From assembly GCA_021203065.1 (NCBI GenBank), contig JAJQBX010000010.1, positions 48,645 to 112,644 of the forward strand: a stretch of 64,000 bases of DNA, written 5' to 3'. Numbering within the stretch: position 1 is the stretch's first letter; the number at the start of each line of letters is the position of its first letter. The notes below the pieces were generated by a model, which saw nothing but the letters and a program-made list of their open reading frames with translations, was not told the DNA's origin and did no database searches. Position numbers and translations under genes: made by a program. Below are positions 25,910-33,897 of the stretch, piece by piece. Source of the DNA: Oscillospiraceae bacterium (lineage in GTDB: Bacteria; Bacillota; Clostridia; Oscillospirales; Ruminococcaceae).

Positions 25910-26389
25910 ATGTTTTCTTGGTTAACATCCACCCACATCGGCAAGCTTATTGCCACGTTTTTAATATCCATGCTGCCGATTGTCGAGCTGAGGGGAGGAA
26001 TTCCCTATGGCGTCGGGTTTGGGCTTAAGCCTTACGAGGCTTATATTGTCGCAGTTCTCGGGAATATGCTCCCTGTGCCGTTTATTCTTCTCCTGCTCGA
26101 AAAAGTCCTCCAGTGGATGAAAAAGCAACCTAATTTCCTCGGCAAAGCCGCCAACTGGCTCGAGAAAAAAGCCTACAGCAAGCAATCGACGATTGAGCGG
26201 TTCAAAGCCCTCGGTCTCTTCATCCTTGTCGCCATCCCGCTCCCCGGGACAGGTGCGTGGACGGGTTCGCTTGTCGCAGTTGTCCTCGGAATCGATAAGA
26301 AGAAAGCTTTCCCGATTATCTTTGCAGGGGTTATCACGGCTGGCATCATCATGCTCTTGGTGTCGTATGGAGTTAAGGCGATATTTTAA
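25910..26389 (+). CDS. COG2426 small multidrug-export-type membrane protein
   Basis: 159-residue polytopic protein (four hydrophobic segments) of the COG2426/Sm_multidrug_ex family. Family signatures SMLPIVELRGGIPYG at the first helix and VAIPLPGTGAWTGSLVA in the third, resembling the two half-domains of DedA-like proteins (E-x-R-G and G-x-W-x-G). The transported substrate is not established. Start is ATG 25910 with CCGGAGG five bases ahead; the TTG at 25892 would absorb the ribosome binding site. Confidence 0.88.
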   Translation: MFSWLTSTHIGKLIATFLISMLPIVELRGGIPYGVGFGLKPYEAYIVAVLGNMLPVPFILLLLEKVLQWMKKQPNFLGKAANWLEKKAYSKQSTIERFKALGLFILVAIPLPGTGAWTGSLVAVVLGIDKKKAFPIIFAGVITAGIIMLLVSYGVKAIF

Positions 26390-26399
26390 GAAAAATAGG

Positions 26400-26428
26400 T
26401 TGAATTTCTCCTAATCATGATGTATAAT
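26400..26428 (+). promoter_or_regulatory. Sigma-A promoter of phd-doc
   Basis: TTGAAT, 17-bp spacer, TATAAT, just after the stop codon of the upstream gene; start site near 26435. Confidence 0.75.
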
Positions 26429-26452
26429 AGTATCAGAAAGGAGTGCGTCAGC

Positions 26453-26695
26453 ATGAATGTCAACACAAGTAATCTCGTATCCATCACCGAAGCAAATCAG
26501 AATTTCTCGAGAGTCGCCCGCATGGTGGACGAAAACGGCGCAGTCGTCATTCTCAAAAACAATGCTCCCCGTTATCTTCTGATAGAATTCAGCACCGCCG
26601 AGGGCGAACAGCTCGCCAAAAACGAAGACGTCTCCGCCATCTCCAAAAGGCTGATACTGAAGAACCGTCAGGCATATGAGGAGTTGGCGAGATGA
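26453..26695 (+). CDS. phd: Phd/YefM-type antitoxin
   Basis: 80 residues. The N-terminal DNA-binding part is typical of the Phd/YefM family (SNLVSITEANQNFSRVARMV, GAVVILKNNAPRYLLIEFS); the C-terminal tail (ISKRLILKNRQAYEELAR) is the part expected to wrap and block Doc. Start ATG 26453 follows AAAGGAG by 9 bases. It should repress its own promoter 25 bp upstream. Shares 4 bp (ATGA) with doc. Confidence 0.9.
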   Translation: MNVNTSNLVSITEANQNFSRVARMVDENGAVVILKNNAPRYLLIEFSTAEGEQLAKNEDVSAISKRLILKNRQAYEELAR

Positions 26696-27069
26696 TTCGG
26701 CTCAGCAAAGCGCAGATAATCAGCCTGCACCATGACCTTATCGAAGCCACTGGCGGGAGCGACGGCATCCTGAACGAGGGTCTTCTCGAGTCGGCAATCA
26801 ACGCCCCGTTTCAGAGCTTCGGCGACACGGAAGCGTATCCCTCAGTTCAGCAGAAAGCCGCAAGACTCGGCTATAGTCTTGTCAAAAACCACGCCTTTGC
26901 GGACGGCAACAAGCGCATCGGTGCTCACGCTATGCTGGTATTTCTCGCCCTGAACGGCATCGAGCTTGAGTACACCCAAGAGGAGCTTTCGGAGATTTTT
27001 TTGAATCTCGCCGCCGACAAATCTGACTTTGACGACCTACTCGATTGGGTAATCACCCATCAAATATGA
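26692..27069 (+). CDS. doc: Doc-type death-on-curing toxin (Fic fold)
   Basis: 125 residues. The Fic/Doc core motif HAFADGNKRIGAHAM (about residues 65-79) matches HxFx(D/N)GNKR; Doc phosphorylates and inactivates EF-Tu. N-terminal LSKAQIISLHHDLIEATGGSDGI is typical of chromosomal Doc proteins. All motif residues are intact, so the toxin is probably active and held by the coupled antitoxin. Confidence 0.93.
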   Translation: MIRLSKAQIISLHHDLIEATGGSDGILNEGLLESAINAPFQSFGDTEAYPSVQQKAARLGYSLVKNHAFADGNKRIGAHAMLVFLALNGIELEYTQEELSEIFLNLAADKSDFDDLLDWVITHQI

Positions 27070-27109
27070 TTCAGCCCCACCGACGGGCATCGGCAGGGCT
27101 GAATTTTTA
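27069..27109. terminator. Terminator after doc (possibly bidirectional)
   Basis: ATTCAGCCC/GGGCTGAAT arms around a CCGA/TCGG inner stem, then TTTTTAT on the plus strand. It separates doc from the convergent anti-sigma gene. Confidence 0.85.
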
Positions 27110-27126
27110 TGCTTTTTTCTTTTCCG

Positions 27127-27771
27127 TCAGGATATTTCTGCATAATACTCAGACGAGTATATCATCTGCTCATAGTCGGGAATGGTCGTCATGTCAAGGT
27201 TGGAGGAATAGTAAACCACGAACTCTCCGCAATCAAGGTTGATATATGACGATTCGGGATTAGTGGAGTTTGTTCTGTAGTAAATAACACCGTATTCTTC
27301 GATTTCGTTCACATAATAGTTGTCACTCTCGACCAAGCTCATTGGAATTATCATGAGAGTAAGAACGTCATCGGGCTCTTCGCTCAGAAATACAGCTTTT
27401 ATTACGGCATTCGTCCCGTCAAGAAGCTCTGGCGAACTGACCCCATAAATCCAGACGTTGTTCTCAATGGTGTAACCGTCAAGAATGTAAGTCGGAAAAT
27501 ACTTGCCGAAAACTTCGTTGTCTATCGCCTCTTCCAAGCTGATCTCGCATGCGTCGTCAACATCAATAACCACAGCCGAGTCGATAACTCCAAGCCTGCT
27601 ATCATCCCACTTCGCCCATACCGTCGCCGCAATTACCAGACACAGAACGGCGGCAAGTGCTAAGTATCTCGTGAAATTCTGACGCTTTTTCGGCTGATAG
27701 CTGAGAGTTTCGGTGATGTACTTCATGTCCAACTCACCCATCGCTTCCGAAAAAAGCTCATTTGTAATCAT
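27127..27771 (-). CDS. Membrane-anchored anti-sigma-type protein
   Basis: 214 residues. A cytosolic N-terminus of about 32 residues, one membrane helix (YLALAAVLCLVIAATVWA, about 35-52) and an extracellular domain of about 160 residues rich in acidic and aromatic residues (DUF4367-like strands such as FPTYILDGYTIENNVWIYG). It overlaps the sigma factor gene by 4 bp (ATGA), the usual layout of an ECF sigma factor and its anti-sigma. The signal sensed is unknown. Confidence 0.75.
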   Translation of the reverse strand: MITNELFSEAMGELDMKYITETLSYQPKKRQNFTRYLALAAVLCLVIAATVWAKWDDSRLGVIDSAVVIDVDDACEISLEEAIDNEVFGKYFPTYILDGYTIENNVWIYGVSSPELLDGTNAVIKAVFLSEEPDDVLTLMIIPMSLVESDNYYVNEIEEYGVIYYRTNSTNPESSYINLDCGEFVVYYSSNLDMTTIPDYEQMIYSSEYYAEIS

Positions 27772-28325
27772 TCTACAACTCCCCTTTCCTTTAAGTACGC
27801 TTTCAGGCTCTTGCGAATTCTGACGAGCTTAACCGAGACGTTTTTCTCGGAGAGCCCGACCTCTTCGGCTATCTTCTCATAGCTTTCTGACAACCAATAC
27901 CGGCGCATAAAGACCGCTCTGTTCTCGGCTGAGAGCGTGTCAAGAAAGCTCCCGATAATCCCCGCAAGCTCTTTTGCTTCAAGCTCACCCTCCACACTGC
28001 CGCTGCTCGCAAGGCAACCCTCAATCTCTTCCATTGCAACCGTGTAGGAGCTCCGCCGCTTGGCGGCTTCTTTTTTGTGGTAGGCGTTCAGTGAGATGTT
28101 GCGGACAATCTTGATGACGAACGACAGAAGCGGCTCGGGTCTCGCTGGCGGGATGGAGTTCCAGACTCCTAAGTAAGCATCGTTGACGCACTCCTCAGCA
28201 TCCTGCCTGCTCCCTAAGATGTTATTTGAGAATCCCCGGCAAATCTCGCCGTACTTAATATCCAGTTCCCTGATCGCCGTCTCCGACCGTTCAAAGAACA
28301 GGTCAATAATCATGCTGTCTTCCAT
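27768..28325 (-). CDS. ECF-type RNA polymerase sigma factor
   Basis: 185 residues. Region 2 (GSRQDAEECVNDAYLGVWNSI, about 48-68) recognises the -10 element, region 4 (YEKIAEEVGLSEKNVSVKLV, about 145-170) the -35. The ATG at 28325 follows GGAGGAATTGT; the same frame stays open to 28904, but that extension is antisense to the acetyltransferase gene. The 60 bp upstream contain TGTAGTTTCCC and GTATAC about 16 bp apart, a possible self-recognised promoter (inference). Cotranscribed with the anti-sigma gene. Confidence 0.9.
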   Translation of the reverse strand: MEDSMIIDLFFERSETAIRELDIKYGEICRGFSNNILGSRQDAEECVNDAYLGVWNSIPPARPEPLLSFVIKIVRNISLNAYHKKEAAKRRSSYTVAMEEIEGCLASSGSVEGELEAKELAGIIGSFLDTLSAENRAVFMRRYWLSESYEKIAEEVGLSEKNVSVKLVRIRKSLKAYLKERGVVE

Positions 28326-28381
28326 ACAATTCCTCCTTTCGGGCTTCAACTGTATACTACGGATTTGTGGTGGGAAACTAC

Positions 28382-28415
28382 AAAAAATTCGGAATTCCGA
28401 ATCAGAATTCCGAAT
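28382..28415 (-). terminator. Terminator overlapping the end of the acetyltransferase gene
   Basis: Perfect 11-bp arms ATTCGGAATTC/GAATTCCGAAT, seven-base loop, then TTTTTTG on the minus strand. The hairpin includes the last codons and stop of the gene. Confidence 0.85.
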
Positions 28416-28929
28416 AAAACCACACATCCGCCTTCCCCGCCTGCTTCGTGCCCTCATAGATTTCGGTGTCCAAGCCACCGATTTTAAATCCTGTTGAGAG
28501 ATAGAGGCGGCAGGCGATGAGGTTATCATCCTGACCGACGGTGCAGACTCCTTTGAAGCCTTGCTCGACAGCATAGGTCTTGCAAGCTTTGATGAGAAGC
28601 TTTCCGACGCCCTTGCCCCGGGCATTGCGGGAGACTTTGAGGTCTTCGAGATACAGCCGCCGGGTGAAGTGTGGCGTAAGAATCGCCACGCCGATGCAGA
28701 CGTCATTCTCGTAAGCTCCCAAGAACACGTAATCGGGCATCTCCTCATAGACATAATTCTCGTCGGGGAAGACCATTTCGGAGATTTCCGTCTCGGGGAG
28801 AAGCTCTTCCCGATAAGTCCACTTCCCGTCACGGCGTTCGACAATGAGGCGTCCGATAAGCCGAAACGGGTCGTTTTTGAGGTTGATGTCGGATTTATTT
28901 TCAACGGTTATTTTGTGGATTTCAATCAT
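28402..28929 (-). CDS. GNAT acetyltransferase resembling streptothricin acetyltransferases
   Basis: 175 residues. The acetyl-CoA loop reads KVSRNARGKGVGKLLI (R/QxxGxG/A motif, about 103-118), and the C-terminus reads DDNLIACRLYLSTGFKIGGL, DTEIYEG and DVWFYSEF. This order of motifs closely recalls Sat4/SatA-type streptothricin N-acetyltransferases (DNNLIACKFY...GFKIG...DTMLY...FWY). The resemblance is from memory and a resistance role is inferred; other small-molecule substrates are possible. Start ATG 28929 follows AGAGGAAACAGCT. Confidence 0.8.
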   Translation of the reverse strand: MIEIHKITVENKSDINLKNDPFRLIGRLIVERRDGKWTYREELLPETEISEMVFPDENYVYEEMPDYVFLGAYENDVCIGVAILTPHFTRRLYLEDLKVSRNARGKGVGKLLIKACKTYAVEQGFKGVCTVGQDDNLIACRLYLSTGFKIGGLDTEIYEGTKQAGKADVWFYSEF

Positions 28930-28947
28930 AGCTGTTTCCTCTTTCAA

Positions 28948-30159
28948 TTACCATTCTCTATCTGTCAAAAAATTCCTGATATTCCTGTGCCTGATTCCGT
29001 CACGGCTCATATCAAGCTCATCCATTGTCACGACATACTTCGGGAAATTGTCACGAATCTCAGCATAAACTCCGAATTCACGCTTGACAGTGCTTTCATC
29101 TGCGAGAAGATAGGCAACCTGCACATAGATCTTTTCTGAACGCTTCTGGCATACAAAGTCAATCTCTTTTTCGCTGACCTTGCCGACAGTGACCGTATAG
29201 CCTCGCCTGAGGAGCTCCATATAGACAATATTTTCAAGAATCAGGTTTATATCCCGCATATTTCCGCCATAGACCGCTTCACGGATGCCGTGATCGGCAA
29301 TGTAGTATTTCTCGTTCGACGAGAGTATCTGTTTACCCTGCAAATCCTCACGCTTGACCTGATAAAAGAGATAGGAATCGCAGCAATATCTGATATAGTT
29401 GAGAACAGTGTCGGAGGAAACGGCTCTTTGCTCGTTTTTCAGATATTTCGTGAGAGAATTCGCTGAGAAAGTCGTCCCGATATTAGCCATGACATAGGCA
29501 ATAATCCTCTCAAGCATGTCAACATCACGGACTTTATTCCTCTTTACAACGTCCTTAAGCTGGACAGAATTGAACAGGTCGGTAAGATACTGCTTCGACG
29601 GTGTGTCTTCGTATCTTAAATTCGAAAGATATGGCATTCCGCCGACAGTGAGATACTTTCTGAAGCACTCTGAAGAAGAAATCTCCGGGTCAACCGTCCT
29701 GTAAAGCTCGGAAAATTCCGAGAACGAGAACGGATAGATGACAAATTCGACGTATCTTCCGCCCAAATAGGTCGCCAGTTCCCCCGAAAGAAGCTTCGCA
29801 TTAGAGCCGGTGATGTAAATATCGCAGTCAAGAGAGACACGAAGAGAGTTTATGCACCTTTCCCAGTCTTTGACTTCCTGAATCTCATCGAAGAAAAGAT
29901 AAACCTTGCCGCTGATATTCTTTACCTCATTCATGACATACTCGTTGAGAGCAACAGCGTTCAGAAGCTGGGAATATCTCATATCCTCAAAATTTATCGA
30001 GATAAAGCTGCCGGCTCGGATTCCCGACTCCATAAGCTCCTGTTTGATGAGCTCCAGCATAACCGACTTCCCGGCTCGGCGGATTCCGGTCATGACCTTA
30101 ATCAGATCGCCGCCGATAAATGGGCGAATCCTCTGCATATACATTTCACGTTTGATCAT
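28948..30159 (-). CDS. AAA_14/DUF4143 ATPase, paralogue 1
   Basis: 403 residues. N-terminal AAA+ ATPase with Walker A TGIRRAGKS (24-32) and Walker B VYLFFDEIQEV; the C-terminal 150 residues are DUF4143, which ends in a PD-(D/E)XK-like pattern (VSEKEIDFVCQKRSEKIYVQVAYLL). Members are numerous and often multi-copy in gut Clostridia and Bacteroidetes; their role is not settled (proposed regulators, mobile or defence genes). It is the same length as the protein at 35372 and shares its layout. Promoter at 30203 and two palindromes at 30245 and 30285 lie upstream. Confidence 0.88.
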   Translation of the reverse strand: MIKREMYMQRIRPFIGGDLIKVMTGIRRAGKSVMLELIKQELMESGIRAGSFISINFEDMRYSQLLNAVALNEYVMNEVKNISGKVYLFFDEIQEVKDWERCINSLRVSLDCDIYITGSNAKLLSGELATYLGGRYVEFVIYPFSFSEFSELYRTVDPEISSSECFRKYLTVGGMPYLSNLRYEDTPSKQYLTDLFNSVQLKDVVKRNKVRDVDMLERIIAYVMANIGTTFSANSLTKYLKNEQRAVSSDTVLNYIRYCCDSYLFYQVKREDLQGKQILSSNEKYYIADHGIREAVYGGNMRDINLILENIVYMELLRRGYTVTVGKVSEKEIDFVCQKRSEKIYVQVAYLLADESTVKREFGVYAEIRDNFPKYVVTMDELDMSRDGIRHRNIRNFLTDREW

Positions 30160-30202
30160 TTTTAAAGCCCTCCCAAGACACGGGTTTATCTTTCATAGGC
30201 TT

Positions 30203-30231
30203 ATTATATCACTTCTATACTGAAAATTCAA
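30203..30231 (-). promoter_or_regulatory. Sigma-A promoter of AAA_14 paralogue 1
   Basis: Minus strand TTGAAT, 17-bp spacer, TATAAT; start site near 30196. Confidence 0.75.
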
Positions 30232-30244
30232 CCCCGATTTCAAG

Positions 30245-30310
30245 ATTTCTTCGACTATAGAAGATAAAATTCTGGTTTTAGGGCATTTTATCGACTATAA
30301 TCGATAAAAT
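30245..30310. repeat. Two related TATA-centred palindromes upstream of AAA_14 paralogue 1
   Basis: At 30285-30310 a perfect palindrome with 10-bp arms ATTTTATCGA/TCGATAAAAT and centre CTATAA; at 30245-30270 a second copy identical at 21 of 26 positions. The first also encodes the end of trmO. A similar pair lies upstream of the other AAA_14 gene. Confidence 0.75.
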
Positions 30311-30986
30311 CCACCGTCAACTCCTCCCCTTTTACCCTGAACCCCACCTTCATCTCCGCAAACTCGAAAGTATACATCCTCTCCGGGTCGTCCTGATAGG
30401 CGGGTCTTGGGTCGAGGCTTAAAAGCTCTTTCAGATTTTCGAGCTTATCTTCTGGAATTTCGGATTCTATTTCGGGAGGAATGGTGACGCTTAGAACATG
30501 ATGCTCGGCGTCGGCAACGTCTGAGAAGCCGCAGACGGCGTCGGGGTGGCTATCGGAATAGGCGATATAGGGCTTGATGTCGAAAATGGGAGTCAGGTTC
30601 ATAAGGTCGGCTCCCGTCACCTCGAGGACAGTGCCTTTGTCAGCCGTCTTCTTCACGGCTATGAGCCTGACTGACGAAAGCCCCAAGGAATTCGGTCTGA
30701 AAGGCGAACGGGTTGCGAACACTCCGACACGCCTGTTGCCGCCAAGGCGGGGCGGGCGCACTGTAGGCGAAAAGCCGTCCCGGACGGATTCGGAAAACTG
30801 CCAGATAAGCCAGAGGTGGGAAAATCCCTCAATCTCCCGAAGCGACTGCTCATCCCGGAATTCCGGTTCAAATACTATCGTTGAGCGCATATTCTCAAGA
30901 AGCCCGCTCTGTCGGGGGATGCCGAATTTCGAAGTGAAGTCGTTTTCGATGTGCGCAATCTGTTTTATTTCAAAGGTTTTGGGCAT
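30288..30986 (-). CDS. trmO: tRNA (N6-threonylcarbamoyl-A37) methyltransferase TrmO
   Basis: 232 residues of the TrmO/TsaA (UPF0066) family, which methylates t6A37 of threonine tRNAs using SAM. Visible: IAHIENDFTSKFGIPRQSGL, EGFSHLWLIWQFSE and the signature GVFATRSPFRPNSLGLSSVRL. The C-terminal third (SLDPRPAYQDDPERMYTFEFA) is also conserved. The last codons are formed by a palindrome (30285-30310). Monocistronic. Confidence 0.93.
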   Translation of the reverse strand: MPKTFEIKQIAHIENDFTSKFGIPRQSGLLENMRSTIVFEPEFRDEQSLREIEGFSHLWLIWQFSESVRDGFSPTVRPPRLGGNRRVGVFATRSPFRPNSLGLSSVRLIAVKKTADKGTVLEVTGADLMNLTPIFDIKPYIAYSDSHPDAVCGFSDVADAEHHVLSVTIPPEIESEIPEDKLENLKELLSLDPRPAYQDDPERMYTFEFAEMKVGFRVKGEELTVDFIDYSR

Positions 30987-31089
30987 AGAATTCCCTCTTT
31001 TCAGTCTCTTTTTTAAACAGTATAACAGATCCTGAGCCGTCTTTCAATAAAATATCCCGGAAATTTCGCAAAACTGCGCCCTTTTCAAG

Positions 31090-31118
31090 TTGCGCCACCG
31101 GCAATTTTATGTTAAAAT
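31090..31118 (+). promoter_or_regulatory. Sigma-A promoter of glpK
   Basis: TTGCGC, 17-bp spacer, TAAAAT; start site near 31125, ahead of GGAGG at 31136. Confidence 0.65.
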
Positions 31119-31148
31119 AGGGTTAGTAACATCACGGAGGCGGCAATC

Positions 31149-32633
31149 ATGGCAGATAAGAAGTACATTTTGGCTCTCGACGAGGGCACAACCAGCGCAC
31201 GGGCGATTCTCTTCGATAAAAATGCGAATATAGTCGGGCTTTCCCAACAGGAGATTCCGCAGATTTTCCCGCACCCGGCGTGGGTCGAGCAGAACCCGAT
31301 GGACATCTATGCCAGTCAGTATGCCGCCATGACCGAATGTGTCCTCAAAAGCGGAATTTCACCGTCGGAAATCGCCGGAATCGGCATCACCAACCAGCGT
31401 GAAACGACAATTGTCTGGGATGCAGCCACCTCAAAGCCGATTTTCAACGCCATCGTCTGGCAGTGCAGAAGAACCTCCGACATCTGCGAAAGGCTTCTCG
31501 AAGCCGGTGAGGGCGATTATATTGCCAAGACCACCGGGCTTCGTGTGGATGCCTATTTCAGCGCAACCAAGATAAAATGGATTCTTGACAACGTCGAGGG
31601 CGCACGTGAGAAAGCCGGCAAGGGCGAACTCCGGTTCGGGACGGTTGACACATGGCTTGTCTGGAAGCTGACAGGCGGCAAAGTCTACGTGACAGACCGC
31701 ACCAACGCTTCACGCACCATGCTCTATAATATCGACCGGGACGACTGGGACGACCGGCTACTCAAACTTTTCGGGATTCCACGCTCGATGCTCCCCGAAA
31801 TCCGCTCTTCAAGCGAAATTTACGGTTATACAGAGATTTTGGGCGAACGAATCCCCATTGCGGGCATCGCAGGAGACCAGCAGGCGGCTCTCTTCGGGCA
31901 ATGCTGCTTTTCGGAGGGCGACGCCAAAAATACATACGGCACAGGCTGCTTCTTACTCTCCCACACCGGAAACCGGCGTGTCACCAGCTCTCACGGCTTG
32001 GTCACAACTGCGGCGGCAACGGAAGCGGGCAAGCCAAGGGAATTTGCGCTTGAGGGAAGCGTTTTCGTCGGCGGAGCGGTCATTCAGTGGCTTCGGGACG
32101 AAATGCGGCTCATCGCAGAAGCCAAGGACTCGGAGTATTTCGCCGAAAAAGTTCCAGACTGCGCAGGGGTCTATCTCGTTCCGGCATTCTCAGGGCTCGG
32201 TGCTCCCTACTGGGACATGAACGCCCGGGGAGTCATAACAGGTCTCACCAGAGGTGCTAACACCAACCACATAATCAGGGCGGCTCTTGAATCTATTGCC
32301 TATCAGTCGAACGACCTCTTAGAGGCGATGAGAAGCGACACCGGAACTCTTTCAAGCCTCAGGGTTGACGGCGGAGCATCGGCAAACAACTTCCTCATGC
32401 AGTTCCAAGCAGACATCTCCGGCATTTCGGTCATCCGTGCAGGAACTACCGAGGCAACAGCCCTCGGTGCGGCGTTTCTGGCAGGACTGGCAACAGGATT
32501 CTTCGAAAGCCGTGAAGAACTCAAGCGGCTGAATTCTCAGGGGAAGACGTTTGAGCCTGCTATGAGCACTGATAAAAGAACTGAACTGATAACAGGATGG
32601 AAAAAAGCCGTAAAGGCGGCGTTAGTACGGTAG
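31149..32633 (+). CDS. glpK: Glycerol kinase
   Basis: 494-residue FGGY-family kinase making sn-glycerol-3-phosphate. N-terminal [52 protein letters not shown] and [15 protein letters not shown] are characteristic of Glp[14 protein letters not shown] and [17 protein letters not shown] form the rest of the ATP and glycerol site. Length is standard. The next gene downstream is a monoacylglycerol-lipase-like hydrolase, which would supply glycerol, although a repeat lies between them. Confidence 0.95.
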   Translation: MADKKYILALDEGTTSARAILFDKNANIVGLSQQEIPQIFPHPAWVEQNPMDIYASQYAAMTECVLKSGISPSEIAGIGITNQRETTIVWDAATSKPIFNAIVWQCRRTSDICERLLEAGEGDYIAKTTGLRVDAYFSATKIKWILDNVEGAREKAGKGELRFGTVDTWLVWKLTGGKVYVTDRTNASRTMLYNIDRDDWDDRLLKLFGIPRSMLPEIRSSSEIYGYTEILGERIPIAGIAGDQQAALFGQCCFSEGDAKNTYGTGCFLLSHTGNRRVTSSHGLVTTAAATEAGKPREFALEGSVFVGGAVIQWLRDEMRLIAEAKDSEYFAEKVPDCAGVYLVPAFSGLGAPYWDMNARGVITGLTRGANTNHIIRAALESIAYQSNDLLEAMRSDTGTLSSLRVDGGASANNFLMQFQADISGISVIRAGTTEATALGAAFLAGLATGFFESREELKRLNSQGKTFEPAMSTDKRTELITGWKKAVKAALVR

Positions 32634-32635
32634 AA

Positions 32636-32681
32636 CCCCTCAGTCAGCCTACGGCTGACAGCTCCCCTTATCAGGGGAGCC
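32636..32681 (-). repeat. GC-rich palindromic repeat, type A copy 6
   Basis: Minus-strand copy: GGCTCCCCT/AGGGGAGC, stem GTCAGCC/GGCTGAC, TGAGGGG. It begins 2 bp after the glpK stop codon. Confidence 0.75.
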
Positions 32682-32719
32682 ATAAGTGCATCGCACAACT
32701 TTTGACAGGAGGAATAATT

Positions 32720-33640
32720 GTGAGCATAAATATAATAGAAAAGAAAGTAAAATCATCCGATGGTATACACACATTGGTCGGAAAAGTTTATCTGCCGGAG
32801 GGTGAGCCGAAGGCTTATCTGCACGTTGTGCACGGGATGGAGGAGCATATCGGAAGATATGACCGGTTTATGAAAGTTGCCGCTGAGAACGGGTATATCT
32901 GCTTCGGGTATGACCATCTGGGGCATGGGCTGACCGCTCAGCCGACGGGCGACTTCGGATATATCGCCGATAAGGACGGCTGGCTTCGGCTCTGTCAGGA
33001 CGTCCAGTTCTTCTCGAGTGCGGTTATAGCGGAATACGGAAGCGGACTCCCCTATTATCTGATGGGGCACAGCATGGGCTCGTTCATCGTTCGGGCGGCG
33101 AGCGAAATGTATGTGAAGCCGGATAAGCTCATCATCATGGGAACTGGCGGACCGATGGCTCTTTCAGGCGTCGGCTTGTGTCTTGTCAAGCTCAATAAAG
33201 CAATTTATGGCGGAAAGCACTGCTCGAAGTTCGTCTATCTGACCGTTTTCGGCTCATATAACAGCCACTTCAAAGCTGAAAACGACACCCGCAGCTGGCT
33301 CTCCTCGATAAAAGAGGAGCGGGATCGCAACCGTGACGACGAATTCTGCCGCATCAAGTTCACCATCGGCGGGATGGAGGACCTCCTGAGGCTCCAACGC
33401 TTCGTCAACCGCAAAGCATGGTTCTCAGCTCTGCCAAGTGAGCTTCCGATCTTCTTGGTCGCCGGCACTGACGACCCCGTCGGTAGCTACGGCAAGGGCG
33501 TCACAAGGGTCTATAATCTTCTTAAACAGAACAACAAAAACGCCACCCTCAAGCTATATCAGGGCGGCAGGCATGAGATTCTTAATGATGTTTGCAGGGA
33601 AGAGGTTACGGGGGATATTTTGGAGTTTTTGAAGAAATAA
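32720..33640 (+). CDS. Alpha/beta hydrolase, monoacylglycerol-lipase-like (Hydrolase_4)
   Basis: 306 residues. Oxyanion HGMEEH at 38-43, nucleophile GHSMGS (Ser118), acid VAGTDDPVG (about 258-266) and histidine GGRHE (near 290) form a complete catalytic triad of the monoglyceride lipase/lysophospholipase type. No signal peptide, so cytosolic. GTG start at 32720 with AGGAGG 7 bases ahead. Its position behind glpK suggests a route from monoacylglycerol to glycerol-3-phosphate (inference). Confidence 0.88.
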   Translation: MSINIIEKKVKSSDGIHTLVGKVYLPEGEPKAYLHVVHGMEEHIGRYDRFMKVAAENGYICFGYDHLGHGLTAQPTGDFGYIADKDGWLRLCQDVQFFSSAVIAEYGSGLPYYLMGHSMGSFIVRAASEMYVKPDKLIIMGTGGPMALSGVGLCLVKLNKAIYGGKHCSKFVYLTVFGSYNSHFKAENDTRSWLSSIKEERDRNRDDEFCRIKFTIGGMEDLLRLQRFVNRKAWFSALPSELPIFLVAGTDDPVGSYGKGVTRVYNLLKQNNKNATLKLYQGGRHEILNDVCREEVTGDILEFLKK

Positions 33641-33661
33641 AAAAGCCGTTGACAAAACGGC
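33638..33661 (-). terminator. Rho-independent terminator of the type I toxin mRNA
   Basis: Minus strand GCCGTT/AACGGC hairpin with a five-base loop and TTTTTT. The -35 box of the antisense RNA promoter lies inside this hairpin. Confidence 0.85.
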
Positions 33662-33677
33662 ATAAATGGGTTATAAT
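33649..33677 (+). promoter_or_regulatory. Consensus sigma-A promoter of the antisense RNA
   Basis: TTGACA, 17-bp spacer, TATAAT: a perfect consensus with no open reading frame behind it; start site near 33684. Confidence 0.85.
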
Positions 33678-33683
33678 AATGAC

Positions 33684-33811
33684 AGAGAAGCGGAACTGGG
33701 GCAAACAGTTCCGTGTCGACCCCAAAATGTGTGGATAAGAATCCTACACTATAAGTGGAAAGTGACCGTTCCTGTTTGGTTTAAGTAGCCGGGCGGTTAC
33801 TTCTTTTTATT
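33684..33811 (+). ncRNA. Predicted cis-antisense antitoxin RNA (RatA/SR4-like)
   Basis: About 125 nt between a perfect promoter and the terminator AAGTAGCC/GGTTACTT + CTTTTTATT at 33783-33811. It is fully antisense to the predicted 3' untranslated part of the 31-residue peptide's mRNA and overlaps the last 14 bases or so of its coding frame. An internal hairpin GGAACTG/CAGTTCC has loop GGGCAAA; its ACTGGGGCA can pair with TGCTCCGGT in the mRNA leader hairpin (7 Watson-Crick plus 2 GU pairs), and its TCGACC is complementary to GGTCGA at the toxin Shine-Dalgarno. Expression and pairing are predicted, not measured. Confidence 0.7.
33783..33811 (+). terminator. Terminator of the antisense RNA
   Basis: AAGTAGCC/GGTTACTT arms (one GU pair), four-base loop, CTTTTTATT. 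It overlaps the stop codon of the toxin gene on the other strand. Confidence 0.85.
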
Positions 33812-33892
33812 GTTGTCTGACCAGATGTCAAACAAACGGAAGATAACCGAAAACACTAACTCAAGGAGCAATAAAACTTCTGTAAGCGTCAT
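33797..33892 (-). CDS. 31-residue putative type I toxin (holin-like/TxpA-like membrane peptide)
   Basis: Thirty-one residues: short polar start (MTLTE), a hydrophobic helix (VLLLLELVFSVIFRLFDIW) and a basic end (SDNNKKK). This is the layout of TxpA/BsrG/Hol_Tox membrane toxins of Firmicutes type I toxin-antitoxin systems. GGGAGG lies 9 bases before the ATG. The mRNA should start near 34027 (promoter 34034-34062) and end near 33638, giving a 135-nt leader and a 155-nt trailer. The leader contains TCGACCTC (33968-33975), a perfect complement of GAGGTCGA at the ribosome binding site (33898-33905), so the full-length mRNA would be translation-silent, a known feature of type I toxins. The antisense RNA covers the trailer. 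Family match is by architecture. Confidence 0.75.
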   Translation of the reverse strand: MTLTEVLLLLELVFSVIFRLFDIWSDNNKKK

Positions 33893-33897
33893 GTTTA

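Noticed and set aside
28330..28904. N-terminal extension of the ECF sigma factor frame
   Set aside because: The open frame is the antisense of the acetyltransferase gene; a GGAGG site and normal family length fix the start at 28325.
33661..33811. 6S RNA or riboswitch as an explanation for the non-coding transcript
   Set aside because: No long 6S-type bulged helix and no downstream gene on that strand; the convergent peptide gene and shared region fit a type I antitoxin better.
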